Below are positions 35,140-46,067 of a DNA stretch of 64,000 nt, one piece after another. The first letter of the stretch is position 1, and the number at the start of each line of letters is the position of its first letter. The position numbers were made by a program, and so were the translations under genes. The stretch comes from Nicotiana tabacum (lineage: Eukaryota; Streptophyta; Magnoliopsida; Solanales; Solanaceae), in the NCBI RefSeq assembly GCF_000715075.1, contig NC_134101.1:191228103-191292102 (forward strand), given 5' to 3'. Under the pieces are notes generated by a model. It was given only the letters and a program-made list of their open reading frames with translations. It had not been told where the DNA came from and made no database searches.

Positions 35140-36540
35140 CTAGACATAGTACCTTTTGACCGCATCCGTGTTCACAGCTGCCTCTGGATGATTTCCTTTG
35201 ATATCTCCCAAGTACAATGCTCCTCTGGGCAATATCTTTATGATGATGTATGGGCCTTTCCAATTGGGAGCAAATTTCCCTTTTGCTTCCTGATGATTGG
35301 GAAGAATATGCCTTAGAACGAGTTGTCCCACTTCAAAATTTCTGGGCCGTACTTTCTTGTTGTAGGCACGGGCCATTCTTTGTTGGTACAACTGCCCGTG
35401 GCAGACTGCAGCCATTCATTTTTCATTAATCAGGGTTAACTGTTCTAGATGGGCTTTGACCTACTCACTGTCTTCAATTTCAGCTTCAATAATGATCTGG
35501 AGAGAAGGGATTTCAACCTCTGCGGGTATTACGGCTTCAGTGACATAAACCAAAAGATACAGGGTTACTCCGATTGATGTGCGCACCATAGTGCGAAAAG
35601 TCAACTTTTCATGCCACTGCCTGGAACTTTGGATCATCTTTCTCAAAATCTTTTTGATGTTCTTGTTTGCTGCTTCGATGGCACCATTGGCTTTAGGGCG
35701 ATAGGGAGTAGAATTCTGGTGCGTTATCTTGAATTGTTTGCATATCTCCCCCATCAAATGACTATTCAAGTTTGCAGCATTGTCTATAATAATAGTTGCA
35801 GGGATACCGAAACGGCAGATAAGATTGGAGTGCACAAAATCTACCACAGATTTCTCGGTGACGGATTTTAGAGTGATTGCTTCAACCCATTTAGTAAAAT
35901 AGTCAATAGCGACCAGTATGAATGTATGCCCATTTGAGGCTTTTGGCTCGATTGGCCCAATGACCTCCATGCCCCAGGCAACAAATGGCCAAGGAGCTGA
36001 CATGGGATGCAGTTCTGTGGGAGGTGCATGAATAAAATCACCGTGAACCTGACACTGATGACACTTCCAAACAAAACTAAAATAGTCTTTTTCCATGGTC
36101 ATCCAATAATAGCCCGCTCGGAGGATTTTCTTTGCCAAAACATACCCGTTCATGTGGGTCCGCACAGTCCTGCGGGTACTTCATACATGATTCTTCCAGC
36201 CTCTTCGGCGTCAACACATCTTAACAAGTTAACGTACGGGGTCCTTTTGTACAAGACATCACCACTCAAAAATAAACCACTTGTATGCCGTCTAATGGTT
36301 CTCTTTTGGTCCCTACTGGCTTGCTCGGGGTATTCTTTGGTTTTCAAAAATCTTTTGATGTCATGATACCATGGCTGAATATTTGGCTCTGCCTCAACCG
36401 TATTATAGTAGCCATGCCTTTCCTTGATTTGGATTTCCAAGGGATCAATGTGGGCATTGTCTGGGTATGGCAGCATCGAGGCCAAAGTAGCAAGCGCATC
36501 GGCCAGTTCATTATGGCAACAAGGGATGTACCTGAACTCT
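35140..36540 (-). pseudogene. Ogre integrase
   Basis: Reading leftwards, the pre-finger segment (SGDVLYKRTPYVNLLRCV) is followed by the HHCC finger, whose second Cys pair is WKCHQCQVHGD. The catalytic triad is D (VAIDYFTKW), D (IIIDNAANLNS, 35782-35784) and E (NGAIEAANKN, 35674-35676), the last two spaced D-35-E. A C-terminal segment ends at 35140 (KFAPNWKGPY). Breaks are a one-base frameshift inside the finger (about 36152-36164) and TAG at 35461-35463. The catalytic residues remain, but the finger is split between two frames, so activity is not expected. Confidence 0.9.
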
Positions 36541-38580
36541 ATTGATTTGAATCGCTTGCCAAGATCTTCCACATGTTGTCTATAAGGAATAATCTTGACA
36601 TCTCGGGTTTCCCATTCTCCTTGAGCTTGTTGGATAATCAGATCCGAGTCTCCCATGATTAACAACTCTTCGACATCTTGGTCGATTGCCATGTTCATAC
36701 CCATAATGCAGGCTTCATACTCAGCGGTGTTGTTTGTGCAAAAAAATCGAAACCGGGATGTGGCTAGATAATGCTGGCCGGTGGGTGAGATCATGATTTC
36801 CCCAATTTCAACACCTGTTGCATTTACCGCCCCATCAAAGAACATTTTCCAAGCATGAGTGTCTTCAGATACTGCCTCAACTGAATTTACCTTTTCGTCT
36901 GGGAAGTAAGTACTCAAAGGTTGGTATTCATTATCAACTGGGTTCTCAGCCAAATGATCTGCTAACGCCTGGGCTTTCATTGTCGTGCGAGTGACATAGA
37001 CTATGTCAAACTCGGTGAGCAAGATCTGCCACTTTGCTAATCTCCTAGTGGGCACTGGTCTTTGAAATATGTATTTTAAAGGATCCAACCTGGTTATGAG
37101 GTAAGTAGTGTAAGTTTGCAAATAATGCCTCAGCTTCTGAGCGACCCAAGTTAAAGCACAACAAGTTCTCTCCAATAAAGTGTACTTGGCTTCATAACTG
37201 GTGAACTTCTTGCTCAGATAGTAAATGGCCTGCTCTTTCTTTCCGGTCACATCATGTTGTCTAAGGACACAACCGAAAGAATTTTCCAAGACTGTCAGAT
37301 ACAAGAACAGAGGCCTCCCTGGCTCAGGTGGGACCAATACCAGCGAATTCGACAAATATTCTTTGATTTTATCAAAAGCCTCTTGGCACTCGTTTGTCCA
37401 TTTGATTGCTGCATCTTTCTTCAGCAATTTCAATATGGGTTCACACGTGGGTGTCAACTGAGCAATGAATTGGCTGATGTAGTTCAATCTTCCCAACCAA
37501 CTCATAACATCTTTCTTGGTTTTTGGAGGAGGCAAATCTCAAATAGACTTTATCTTTGTTGGGTCCAACTCGATGCCCCTCCGACTGACTATGAATCCCA
37601 AAAGTTTGCCGGATGGTACCCCAAATGCACATTTGGCTGGGTTCAGCTTCAAATCATATTTGTGCAACCGCTCGAAAATTTTTCTCAAGTCCTGAACGTG
37701 GTCGTCTTGAGTTTTGGATTTGATGATTACATTGTCCACATACACCTCTATCTCTTGGTGCATCATATCATGAAAAATGGCAGACATGGCTCTCATGTAG
37801 GTTGCCCCGGCGTTCTTCAGACCAAATGGCATGACTCTGTAACAGTATATACCCCAAGGTGTGGTAAAAGCTGTCTTTTCTGCATCTTCTTCATCCATCA
37901 ACACCTGGTGATATCCTGCGTAACAATCCACAAAGGACTATATCTCATGTTTGGTGCAATTATCAACACGAATGTGGATGTTCGGCAAAGGGAAGTTATC
38001 TTTGGGACTTGCCTTGTTTAAATCTCTGTAATCCACGCACACTCAAATTTTCCCGTCCTTCTTTGGCACTGGAACTACATTGGCTAACCATGTGGTGTAT
38101 CGAACCACTCGGATCACCCCGGCTTTCAACTGTTTTGTGACCTCTTCTTTAATCTTACCACTAATATCGGTTTTAAACTTTCTTTGCTTTTGATGGACAG
38201 GGGGACAATGGGGGTAAGTCGACAACTTATGAACCACCAAATCAACACTTAGTCCTGGCATGTCATCGTATGACCAAACAAACACATCTTTGAACTCAAA
38301 CAAAAGTTGGATCAATGCGTCCCGGGTTTTCTCATCTGTGTGAATGCTTATCTTGGTTTCCCTGATTTCTTCAAAAGTACCCAAATTAACCGGCTCCATA
38401 TCATTTAAGTTCGTCTTAGGTTTATTCTCTAACTGTTCCAATTCTTGATTTATTTCCCTAAAAGCCTCTTCTTCATCATATTCTGGTTCTTGGTTCATTA
38501 CTTCATAGTTAGACAGCGTGTTTGGATCTGGGCATAAAGTCCGCAAGCATGTCATGTTATTTAAAGCCGCATTATTAGAA
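36541..38580 (-). pseudogene. pol: Ogre RT, RNase H and second (archaeal-type) RNase H, exon after intron
   Basis: RT begins in the 38555-38043 part (VVPVPKKDGKI, VCVDYRDLNKA) and runs to about 37600. The catalytic box reads YVDN: the second Asp is Asn at 37731-37733, fitting a G-to-A change, which should abolish polymerisation. RNase H follows (37535-36950). Then comes a second RNase H with FFDGA, NNTAEYEA and MGDSDL (about 36860-36500), the dual arrangement known for the Tat lineage. Stops are at 38043-38045 (TGA), 37938-37940 (TAG) and 37539-37541 (TGA). The frame is otherwise continuous. Confidence 0.92.
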
Positions 38581-38780
38581 CTGAAAGAAGAAATAAAAGA
38601 GAAAAATAACCGAATCAGAAAGAATAAAGAAAGAAGAGCGATGAAATGTTGATTTCATTTCATTGAATTTGAAGATAACATGGTTTACATTGGAAATTAA
38701 AAGATAGGAAACTAAAGAAAACATTTGAGTTACACCCTGGAATAACGCGTGATGCAGAAAAAGTGGCAGGACAGGTTTAC
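38581..38780 (-). other. putative 200-nt Ogre intron
   Basis: In element sense it begins cctg/gtaaac (GT at 38780-38779) and ends after the pyrimidine-rich tatttcttctttcag (AG at 38582-38581). It is T-rich, with stops in all frames. Removing it joins the G-patch frame to the RT frame exactly, with one codon split 2+1 across the junction. An intron at this place, between protease and RT, is known for Ogre elements. Confidence 0.8.
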
Positions 38781-39208
38781 CAGGATTTCCACCTGATTGG
38801 GAATGGCGTAGCCTTCCAATTCTGCAGTTTGGCATTAGGTCCCATATATAGCACCTCAGCAGCGCTTGAGCCTTCCCCTAGTTGAACCATGTGGGCTTCA
38901 TACAGTATCTTCCTCATGGCCCCGCAGATTTCTTCGATTTCTTCGGCCGTAAAGGCCTTATCCTCCTCTTCCTCATTGTATTTCGACTTGACAAATTTTC
39001 TGTATAGATGCGGAACCAGCTGAGGAAAGACCCAACCATCATTCTTTCTATCATCTACCCATATTACATCAGCTGGAGTAGGCCGGAAGCCTACTCCAAA
39101 TAACTTTTCACTGGCGGTCGAGGTGATAGGTTCAGCTATTCTTTGCAACGATTTCCCAAGCCCTTTCCCAGGCTTATAGCCGTACCTGATCATTTCTTTG
39201 GCCACCAT
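38781..39208 (-). pseudogene. Ogre G-patch-like domain, exon before intron
   Basis: It opens MVAKEMIRYGYKPGKGLGKS, a glycine-patch-like motif seen between protease and RT in Tat/Ogre polyproteins, then a conserved ADVIWVDDRKNDGWVFP segment, an acidic stretch (NEEEEDKA) and LQNWKATPFP before the splice donor. It is uninterrupted internally and separated from the protease frame by a TAA at 39233-39235. RNA-binding function is suggested by the fold family only. Confidence 0.8.
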
Positions 39209-39690
39209 GATTGATGTGTTAGAAAGGAAGGGTTAAGGACAAGGTTTTCCTTCTTTGCACTGATCAGCGACCACGATTTCGAAGGCCTGATAGACTATGT
39301 GCTCACTTCCTTCCCTTGCTTCAAGACATGGGACTGACGGGTCCCGATAAATCGATTGCTCATCTTCCCCGTAAACCACAATCTCCCAATCCTCATGTTC
39401 GAACTTCACCATCTGGTGGAGAATAGAAGTCACAACCCCCACTACATGAATCCACGGCCTTCCCAAGAGAAAATTATAGGACGTGTCCATGTCCAAAACC
39501 TGGAAGGTTACTTCAAAGTCTACTGGGCTGATGGTCAGAATCAGATCAATCTCTCCAATTATGTCCCTTTTGATACCATCGAAGTCACGTACACAGACGT
39601 TTTTGGGTCGGATTCTCTCGGTACCAATTTCCATACGCTGCAAAGTTGAGAGTGGGCAAATGTCTACCCCAGAGCTCCATCCATCATAAC
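39209..39690 (-). pseudogene. Ogre protease
   Basis: The active-site region lies at the junction of two frames: the gag frame ends VMMDGALG at TAG 39664-39666, and the protease frame continues upstream of MQRMEIGTERIRPK. A single-base loss near 39668-39676 accounts for the change. The downstream motif NFLLGRPWIH is the typical ILG-type protease signature. The segment ends at TAA 39233-39235. Confidence 0.82.
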
Positions 39691-42330
39691 CCTTTTCACG
39701 TAGTACCCTTCGTATTTGACTATCAGGTGCAGGGCTTTGTTATGTGCGGCCCCTTCTGGGGGAAAGTTATTTTTGCTTAAGGAGATCTGGTTAACTGCGA
39801 AAAATCTTTCGGCCATTCTCTCCAACTGCTCTACAGAAGTCTCGACAGGCACATATGCTTCGTTAAGGGTTTTGATCAATACCTTTTGATGTTCGGTGGA
39901 ATTCATCAACAGAGATAACAAGGAGACTTGTGCGTGAAATTTTCGAAGTTGGTCGATCACCTCATAATCCGCCATTTTCATCTTTTGAAAGAAGGCCTCC
40001 GCTTCTTCGGCACTTACGGGCTTTTTAGAGGGGAAGCGCTTTCTAGTGGCACTATTCACCTCTTCCAAATTGCAATACTTTTCAGCTTGGTTATTTTCTT
40101 GAACTTCTCCAGAGATTTCTTTGCCTTTGTAAGTCATCACTAATTTGTTGTAGTTCCAGGGCACAGCGGTAGGATCCGTCATGGGCTTTTGTGGTGCGCG
40201 GCCAATAACCACGGGCTCACTCAGCCTTGGTAGATTAATTGGCCCTCGCATCACATAAGCTCCTTTGGGCACACACATTTGGGTTGTCTTATGCAGTTCG
40301 AATCTCCTGGGAGGACTCAAAGCCATCTGCTTTTCCTTGCAGCCTTGAGGGACATAAAGAACAACATCTTTGGGAGGCATTGCCCCAATTTCCACTTCAA
40401 CTTTCTTTTCTAACTTTGGAGGGGTGGTTTTGTTCTTCTTCTCCCCTTTGTCTTACTTCGGGGCAGCTTTTGGTTTCTTTTCTACATCAATGATGGCAAT
40501 GATGGCCTTCAATGCTTGGTCAAATTCCTTGTCCTCACAAATCATTCCGATTACCGGCCCGTTGTTGTGGGCCGACAGTGCGTTGTTAGTCACATTGGGA
40601 ATATCTTCATCCCTTAGCACTATCTTCCTTTGTTCTATCAAGTTTTCCACAGCTCTTTAGAGTCCAACAGTCATCCGTGTCATATCCTTCTGCCCTTGAA
40701 TGATAGGCGCATCGGTACCGGCTTTGTAAGCTGGTGATGCTGGGTTTTGCCTGGTTTGAGGAACAGGCTATAGCAGACCCATTTGAACAAGCTTTGGTAA
40801 CAGGCTAGAGTAGGGTTCGCCAATTGGTGTAAAATTTGGCCTCTTGGGTGGTTCATGAGGGTGGAAATTGTTTTGTGGAGGCCGGGGGTTATAGTGGTTT
40901 TGGTAAGGAGGCTGGTTTCTAGAAAATGGAGCTTGGTTCCGGTTGGCTTGTTGTTGTGGCCGGACATAAGGTTGAGCATTCATGACCGGGTATGGCTGAG
41001 GAGCATAGGCTACATCTTGGTGGGGGTAGTAGTATTACGGGGCCCTTTTTGAGAAAAAGGATCTGGGAGTGCGATGTTTTCTTGCACCCGACGCTGCCAT
41101 GGATGTTTCTTCCTTTTTCTTGCCCTTCGCCACTCCTCCAGACCCACCCTGAATGGCTTGGGAGGTAGCTCTGATGGCGGATTGGCTTAGAATTCGACCC
41201 GTTTTCAACCCATTTTCAACCATTTCACCAATCTTGATAGCTTCAGCGAACGGTTTACCCATTGCGGACATCATATTTTGGAAGTAGTTAGCTTCTTGAG
41301 ATTAGAGGAAAACTGTGACCATTTCAACCTCATCCATCAGAGGCTTTACCTTGGAGGCCTGTTCATGCCATTTAACTGCGTACTCTCGGAAGCTTTCCGA
41401 GGATTTCTTCTTTAAGTTTGTCAATGAGTTACTATCTGGAGCAATATCAATGTTGTATTGGAATTGCCTGACAAAATCTCTAGCAAGGTCATCCCATATG
41501 TGCCAGCGGGATATATCTTGGTCCATATACCACTCAGATGCGATGCAGACTAGACTTTCTCCGAAATAGGCCATGAGGAGTTCTTCCTTCCCACCGGCTC
41601 CTCGCAGCTAGTTGTAGTATCTCTTGAGATGAGCCATAGGATCACCGTGTCCATCATACTTCTCAAATTTTGGGGTTTTGAATCCTAATGGTAGATGCAC
41701 ATGAGGGAACATACATAAGTCAGCATAAGATACACTTTTCTGTCCACTCAAGCCTTGTTTGCTTTTCAAAATCTGTTCCATACTCCTCATCTTCTTCGCA
41801 ATCTCTTCTTGCTCAGGGGTTTTAGTGGCTTTCTCTTGCCCTGTGGTGAACTCATACCGGGGTGGTTGGGAGTAAGTATAGGTGGGAAACTGTGTAGGTT
41901 CCAGTGGGAAAGATGGTGTTTGGAAGGTGAAAGATGATGGGTCAAAGCTGGGCCTGGGCAGTGTAGGCTATGCCGTAGCCGAGCAAGGCGGAACAATGAA
42001 GATATTCGAAGCTGCACCTGAAGCTAACACCTGGGGGCGAGCCTCAGAAGGTGTTCCCACAAAGTTAGCGGAAATAGTAGGGTATCCTAGTGGGGTATTT
42101 GGATAGTTTATGGGGATATTGGAGGTCCCACTTGCCCTGGGAAAAAGCTCGGGAAATCCAGCGATTGCACTCGGTGGTTCTCTTCCGTTTGCCCAGGCGT
42201 TCCACATTTCCATCATGCGAAGATGCAATAACCTATTTTCCTCGTCAACTGTCGATTCTGAAGTTGGGATGCCCGAGATCGGACTCTCATCCGCAATAGG
42301 AATTGTTGGCAGAGTCATTTCTAAAGACAT
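39691..42330 (-). pseudogene. gag: Ogre gag
   Basis: Start ATG at 42330. The order is a proline/serine-rich N-terminus, a short coiled segment (EEIAKKMRSMEQILK), the gag core (about 41720-41300: TPKFEKYDGHGDPMAHLKRYY, ASEWYMDQ, FREYAVKWHEQASKVKPLM), a Gln/Asn/Pro-rich stretch (40983-40770), a Cys/His knuckle in a shifted frame (CAYHSRAEGYDTDDC, 40711-40667) and a long C-terminal region to the protease. The remaining frame is common to all pieces. Stops near 41971, 41608, 41302, 41035, 40768 and 40453 break it; those I could read codon by codon are TAG or TAA where CAG or CAA is expected. Confidence 0.85.
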
Positions 42331-43117
42331 TTCAATGCTTCCCTTCGACCTCGTGAAGTATGGACGCGAAGCCAGACTACCACAAAACCAACCACCTTTC
42401 TATAAAACATGGGCTGATTACAACATCAGCAAACGGTTAGTTTGGGAAAAATAACAGACAGATAATCACACATTGGGGTGTGATGCACCTATACAGTTAG
42501 ATGTATTTCTACATGTTTCGCAATGGTTGCATGCTTCATTCTGGCTTTCCTTTTCTTTCCCATTTTTCTTACTTCCGCTCCCACTCTTTCCTTTTATCCC
42601 TCTTTCTTCTCTTTTTTTTGGTATGCTCGAATCTTATGGAGATTTCCTACGTATCATGACCCCGCATGAATCAAACCGGGCGTAGTTCTGGGGAATAACA
42701 AAATATTTTGGGATTTTCAAATTTTTCATAAAAAGAAAATGCTTTGATTACAATGACTCAAAACTAACAGATTTGAAAAGGAAATCGACAGATTCTAATA
42801 GCAAGATGACAATACAGACTCAAGAATCGACTAACAGACTCTGACAGAAAGAAAATACAGACTCGAAAATAAACTAACAGACTCCAACAGAAATAGACTA
42901 AAGTGAAAAATCAGGAATACATTAATGCTCCTGGGGGCCTAGGGACATCATTCGGTCTCGCCGCGGGCCTATATGCGAGATCCCCTTGTAGCCGCTCCAA
43001 ATCACTCATTATCTGGCCAACGAAAGTCATCACTGCAGCGAAGAAGGTGGTACGAGTCATGTCCTTGCACGCTTGGCATTTCATAGAGATGTAATCAGCA
43101 ATGGCTCTGATCCTCTC
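42331..43117 (-). other. spacer between Ogre ORF1 and gag
   Basis: The spacer is non-coding. It contains one copy of the bipartite motif (42639-42695) and a run of degenerate acagactc repeats (about 42745-42905). No conserved frame is seen. Confidence 0.65.
42745..42905 (+). repeat. degenerate acagactc short repeats
   Basis: Variants of acagactc and aactaacagactc recur at 10-35 bp spacing (aatacagactc, aactaacagactct, aatacagactcg, aactaacagactcc). Confidence 0.6.
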
Positions 43118-44962
43118 TCAGATTCTGCCCTTTTCCTGAAGCAATCGCCCTATCTGCTGATTCCTAGCTTCTAATACATGAGATTCATGAAGGTGTTGAT
43201 TTTGCAACTGTTGTATTCCTTCCTCCATCTGAGCCATCAAATTATAACAGTGTTCCCTGTCATCTTTGAAGTCTTTAGCCTGCTTGGCTGCCTCATTTTC
43301 AAGAGTAACTACCTTTCTTCTCAGGCTGGTGATTCTCCCTTCATACTTTCTGTTCAGTTGTTGCACAAACTGTGTCCGACCTTTTACATTTTCTGCCAAT
43401 TGAGCCCGGGATTTTGCTAGACTGGCCTCAGACTTTTCTAAGTCATCTTGACACTCAAGGGCTTTCTTTTTCAGACTGCTTATAAGCCTTTCATCCGCTC
43501 GGCTTCTTTACGGGTTTCTAGAAGCTATTTTCATCTTCCGGATTTGAGCTTTGAGGGCTTTATTTTCTTGAGTTAGCTTTTTCTTTTCTCCCTCATATGC
43601 AGTGGCTTGCAAACCATTTTCAAACTGAAGGTCCATGACTTGCCTTTCCAACTGGCTTATTTTAGCCCTGTAGCTTTCTTCTCTTGCTAACCAGCCCCAC
43701 TGCTCTTGCGAGTCGTTGGTGAATTGCTGAACATCAGCTCTCTTAGCAGGTCTCTTCGGAATCTGGAACCTTTTACCGAACCAAATAATGTACTTGGGGT
43801 CTACTTCACCTCTAGCTAGATCCCGCACTATAGTCTTAGGTTCAAGAAATCTACATTCATTCCACATCTGGCGGATTCTCCCTTCTGGAAATACGGATTT
43901 TGGGACCAATTCAATGACATGCTTACTCAAATCTTCGTCATGGGGAATGGTTTGAAATCTTTCTAATTGGCGCAAAACCCTGTGGGGAGCGTAGGGCTGG
44001 ATTCTCCGAATGCCCATCAGAAGGAGATAATATACTTCAGCTGACATGTATACTGCTTCGGTGATGGGAAGCCATCCGAATGCCCACTCAATTTTATCGG
44101 TGGTCAAGGAGCTCAAATGTGCAAGCCAAGCTTTAGTACCCTCGAGGAATTCAATACCCACTACTCGGCTTTCAAATTCTTCAATCCAACTCAAACCGGT
44201 CATACCGTAATTCATATACCCAACCCGATGACAGAGATGTTCCTACATCCATAATTGTAGTAACAGATTGCAGCCTTGGAAGAACTTTCCCCCTTCCCGA
44301 CAGATAGTCAAGGCTCGGTAGATTTCAGATAAGATCAGGGGAACCACAGTGCTGTTGGCTTTCTTGATTGCAACATCAATCATTCCTACGAGACCTACCT
44401 CTATATTACCATCTTTTCGCGGGCAGACCACAACACCCAAGAATGCTACTATACAAGCCAAACCCCACCTTGCCTCCTATTTGACTTTATTCTCGGCATG
44501 TGTCAGACCAGTGTTTGGCTCTTCAAAACCTCGGGGGTTACCATAGCATTGGTACAAGAACTGGAAAGTGCAAAAACCTTCAGATAAATTTCCATCCTGG
44601 ATATCCCGACTAATACGCAACAAATCCAGAAATCTGTGGGGAGATACCGGTTTTGGTGACAATGGATATCGACTTCTAAAGTTTCCATTAAGGCCCGCAT
44701 AACCCGCAACTTCCTCCAGCGTGGGTGTGAGCTCAAAGTAAGAGAAACAGAACACATTGCGAGTTGGGTCCCAAAAAGGTACTAAAGCTTCAATTATGTC
44801 CAAACTTGGCTTGACGTTCAATAGTCCGATGAAGCCTCCCAGAACCTTTACCACTATTTCTCTACTGCCTTTCCATAGATCATTCCACCACATGTGGAGC
44901 TGTAAGGGGATCTCTTTAAGGACTGTGAAGGGTTCAATTTCATTTGTGCTCATCCTGCACAT
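43118..44962 (-). pseudogene. Ogre ORF1, plant-mobile-domain-like with C-terminal coiled coil
   Basis: Ogre elements carry an extra frame before gag whose role is unknown. Here it starts at ATG 44962. The first ~160 residues include VPFWDPTRNVFCFSYFELTP and TLEEVAGYAGL, the signature of the plant mobile domain (MAIN-like) found in transposons. The middle (44215-43700) has EEFESRVVGIEFLEG and FGKRFQIPKRP. The end is strongly coiled-coil (ISQLERQVMDLQFENG; MAENVKGRTQFVQQLNRKYE...). In-frame stops occur at 44477-44479 (TAG), near 44241 and near 43508, and the C-terminal part lies in another frame. Function cannot be assigned from sequence. Confidence 0.75.
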
Positions 44963-46047
44963 TTATTAAGGTGATTTAATAACTTATTTTGACCCAAAAA
45001 AGTGATACCATTTTTTCAAAATTTTACTTCAAAAATAAAACCCGGTTTTGCAGATACGACCTTTCAGCACTTTGGGGAAGAAGATTTTAAGGCCGTGCCT
45101 GCTAACCAATCGAAAAATAAAAAAAATGACCAAAAGTGGTTGTTCTTGCAAAAACAGCCTTCCAGCGCCCTTTTGGGGACATTCGGCTTATTTTAAACAA
45201 GAATGGCATCACCCTGCTTATTTGTGACAAAAATAAAATTTTGTTGTTTTTGGGTTATTTTTGCAAAAGGAAGTTGGACCCGATGGGGGTTGCCTACGTA
45301 TCCCACACCCAGTGAGAATCAAACTGGCGCAGTTGGGGAGGATTTGACAAAAATGAAAACCACCTAATTTTAAAGATAAAACTTTCTTTTTCTTTTCTTT
45401 TTTTTTTTCAAAATTTTGACAGAGTTTCAGTATACTTTGGACATTGGTTTTTTAAAACAAGTAACTATCTCTCTGAGCCTTCACACTGTTTCAGTATACT
45501 TGTGCAAATAAATGCACAAGTAGCAAGTAGAATGCATCAGGATGGTCTTTTCATTTTGGGTATGCCTATCCTAGACAGACCCAACCCCTGTGTTGAGTCT
45601 CCTAAGTCAAATGCACATGATGCAAACAAACGTTCCTACTAGGGATCCGGCATGAGGTTTTGTTATATTAGGTTTAAAACCTGGGTTTATTATTCTAGAC
45701 CTGGCTTACTCGAGCGGACAACTCGAGCCGGGGGGGGGGGGAGCGTACCCGGAATACAAAAGCTTTACCGGCTTAGCAACTTGTTCGAACCTCGTTCTAA
45801 AATGGGATAAGACTCTAGATAGAAGAGAAGTCACACGAAGTGCACCCTTCTCCATGATTTAGAAGACTCGGAGACAGGAAGGGTTTCGTAGCAATTTATA
45901 TACAGTTCACAGAATATCAAAGCGGTAAAAGCATTTAGCACATTAGGCTCAAACATGTAGGAAAATCAGATAACAGATAAAGCCAATCATAAAAGCTATT
46001 CTAAGCTCGAATTCTTGAACCCTGAACCAGAGATTTTGGATTCGATC
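44963..46047 (-). other. Ogre 5' leader
   Basis: Non-coding, between PBS and ORF1. Contains a bipartite motif copy (45285-45341) and a run of twelve G (45730-45741, plus strand). No long frame. Confidence 0.7.
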
Positions 46048-46064
46048 CCCAGCAGAGTCGCCAG
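46048..46064 (-). other. Ogre primer-binding site, tRNA-Arg type
   Basis: In element sense tggcgactctgctgggg lies a few bases after the LTR end at 46068. This is the tRNA-Arg-type PBS used by Ogre elements. Confidence 0.85.
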
Positions 46065-46067
46065 AGC

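Noticed and set aside
37254..38021. 255-codon plus-strand frame opposite the Ogre RT
   Set aside because: It is the antisense shadow of the RT and RNase H coding on the minus strand, without recognisable domains.
38581..38835. A frame reading from the G-patch exon across the intron (38575-38835) as a separate small protein
   Set aside because: It overlaps the splice sites and T-rich intron, and excision of that segment restores the polyprotein frame exactly.
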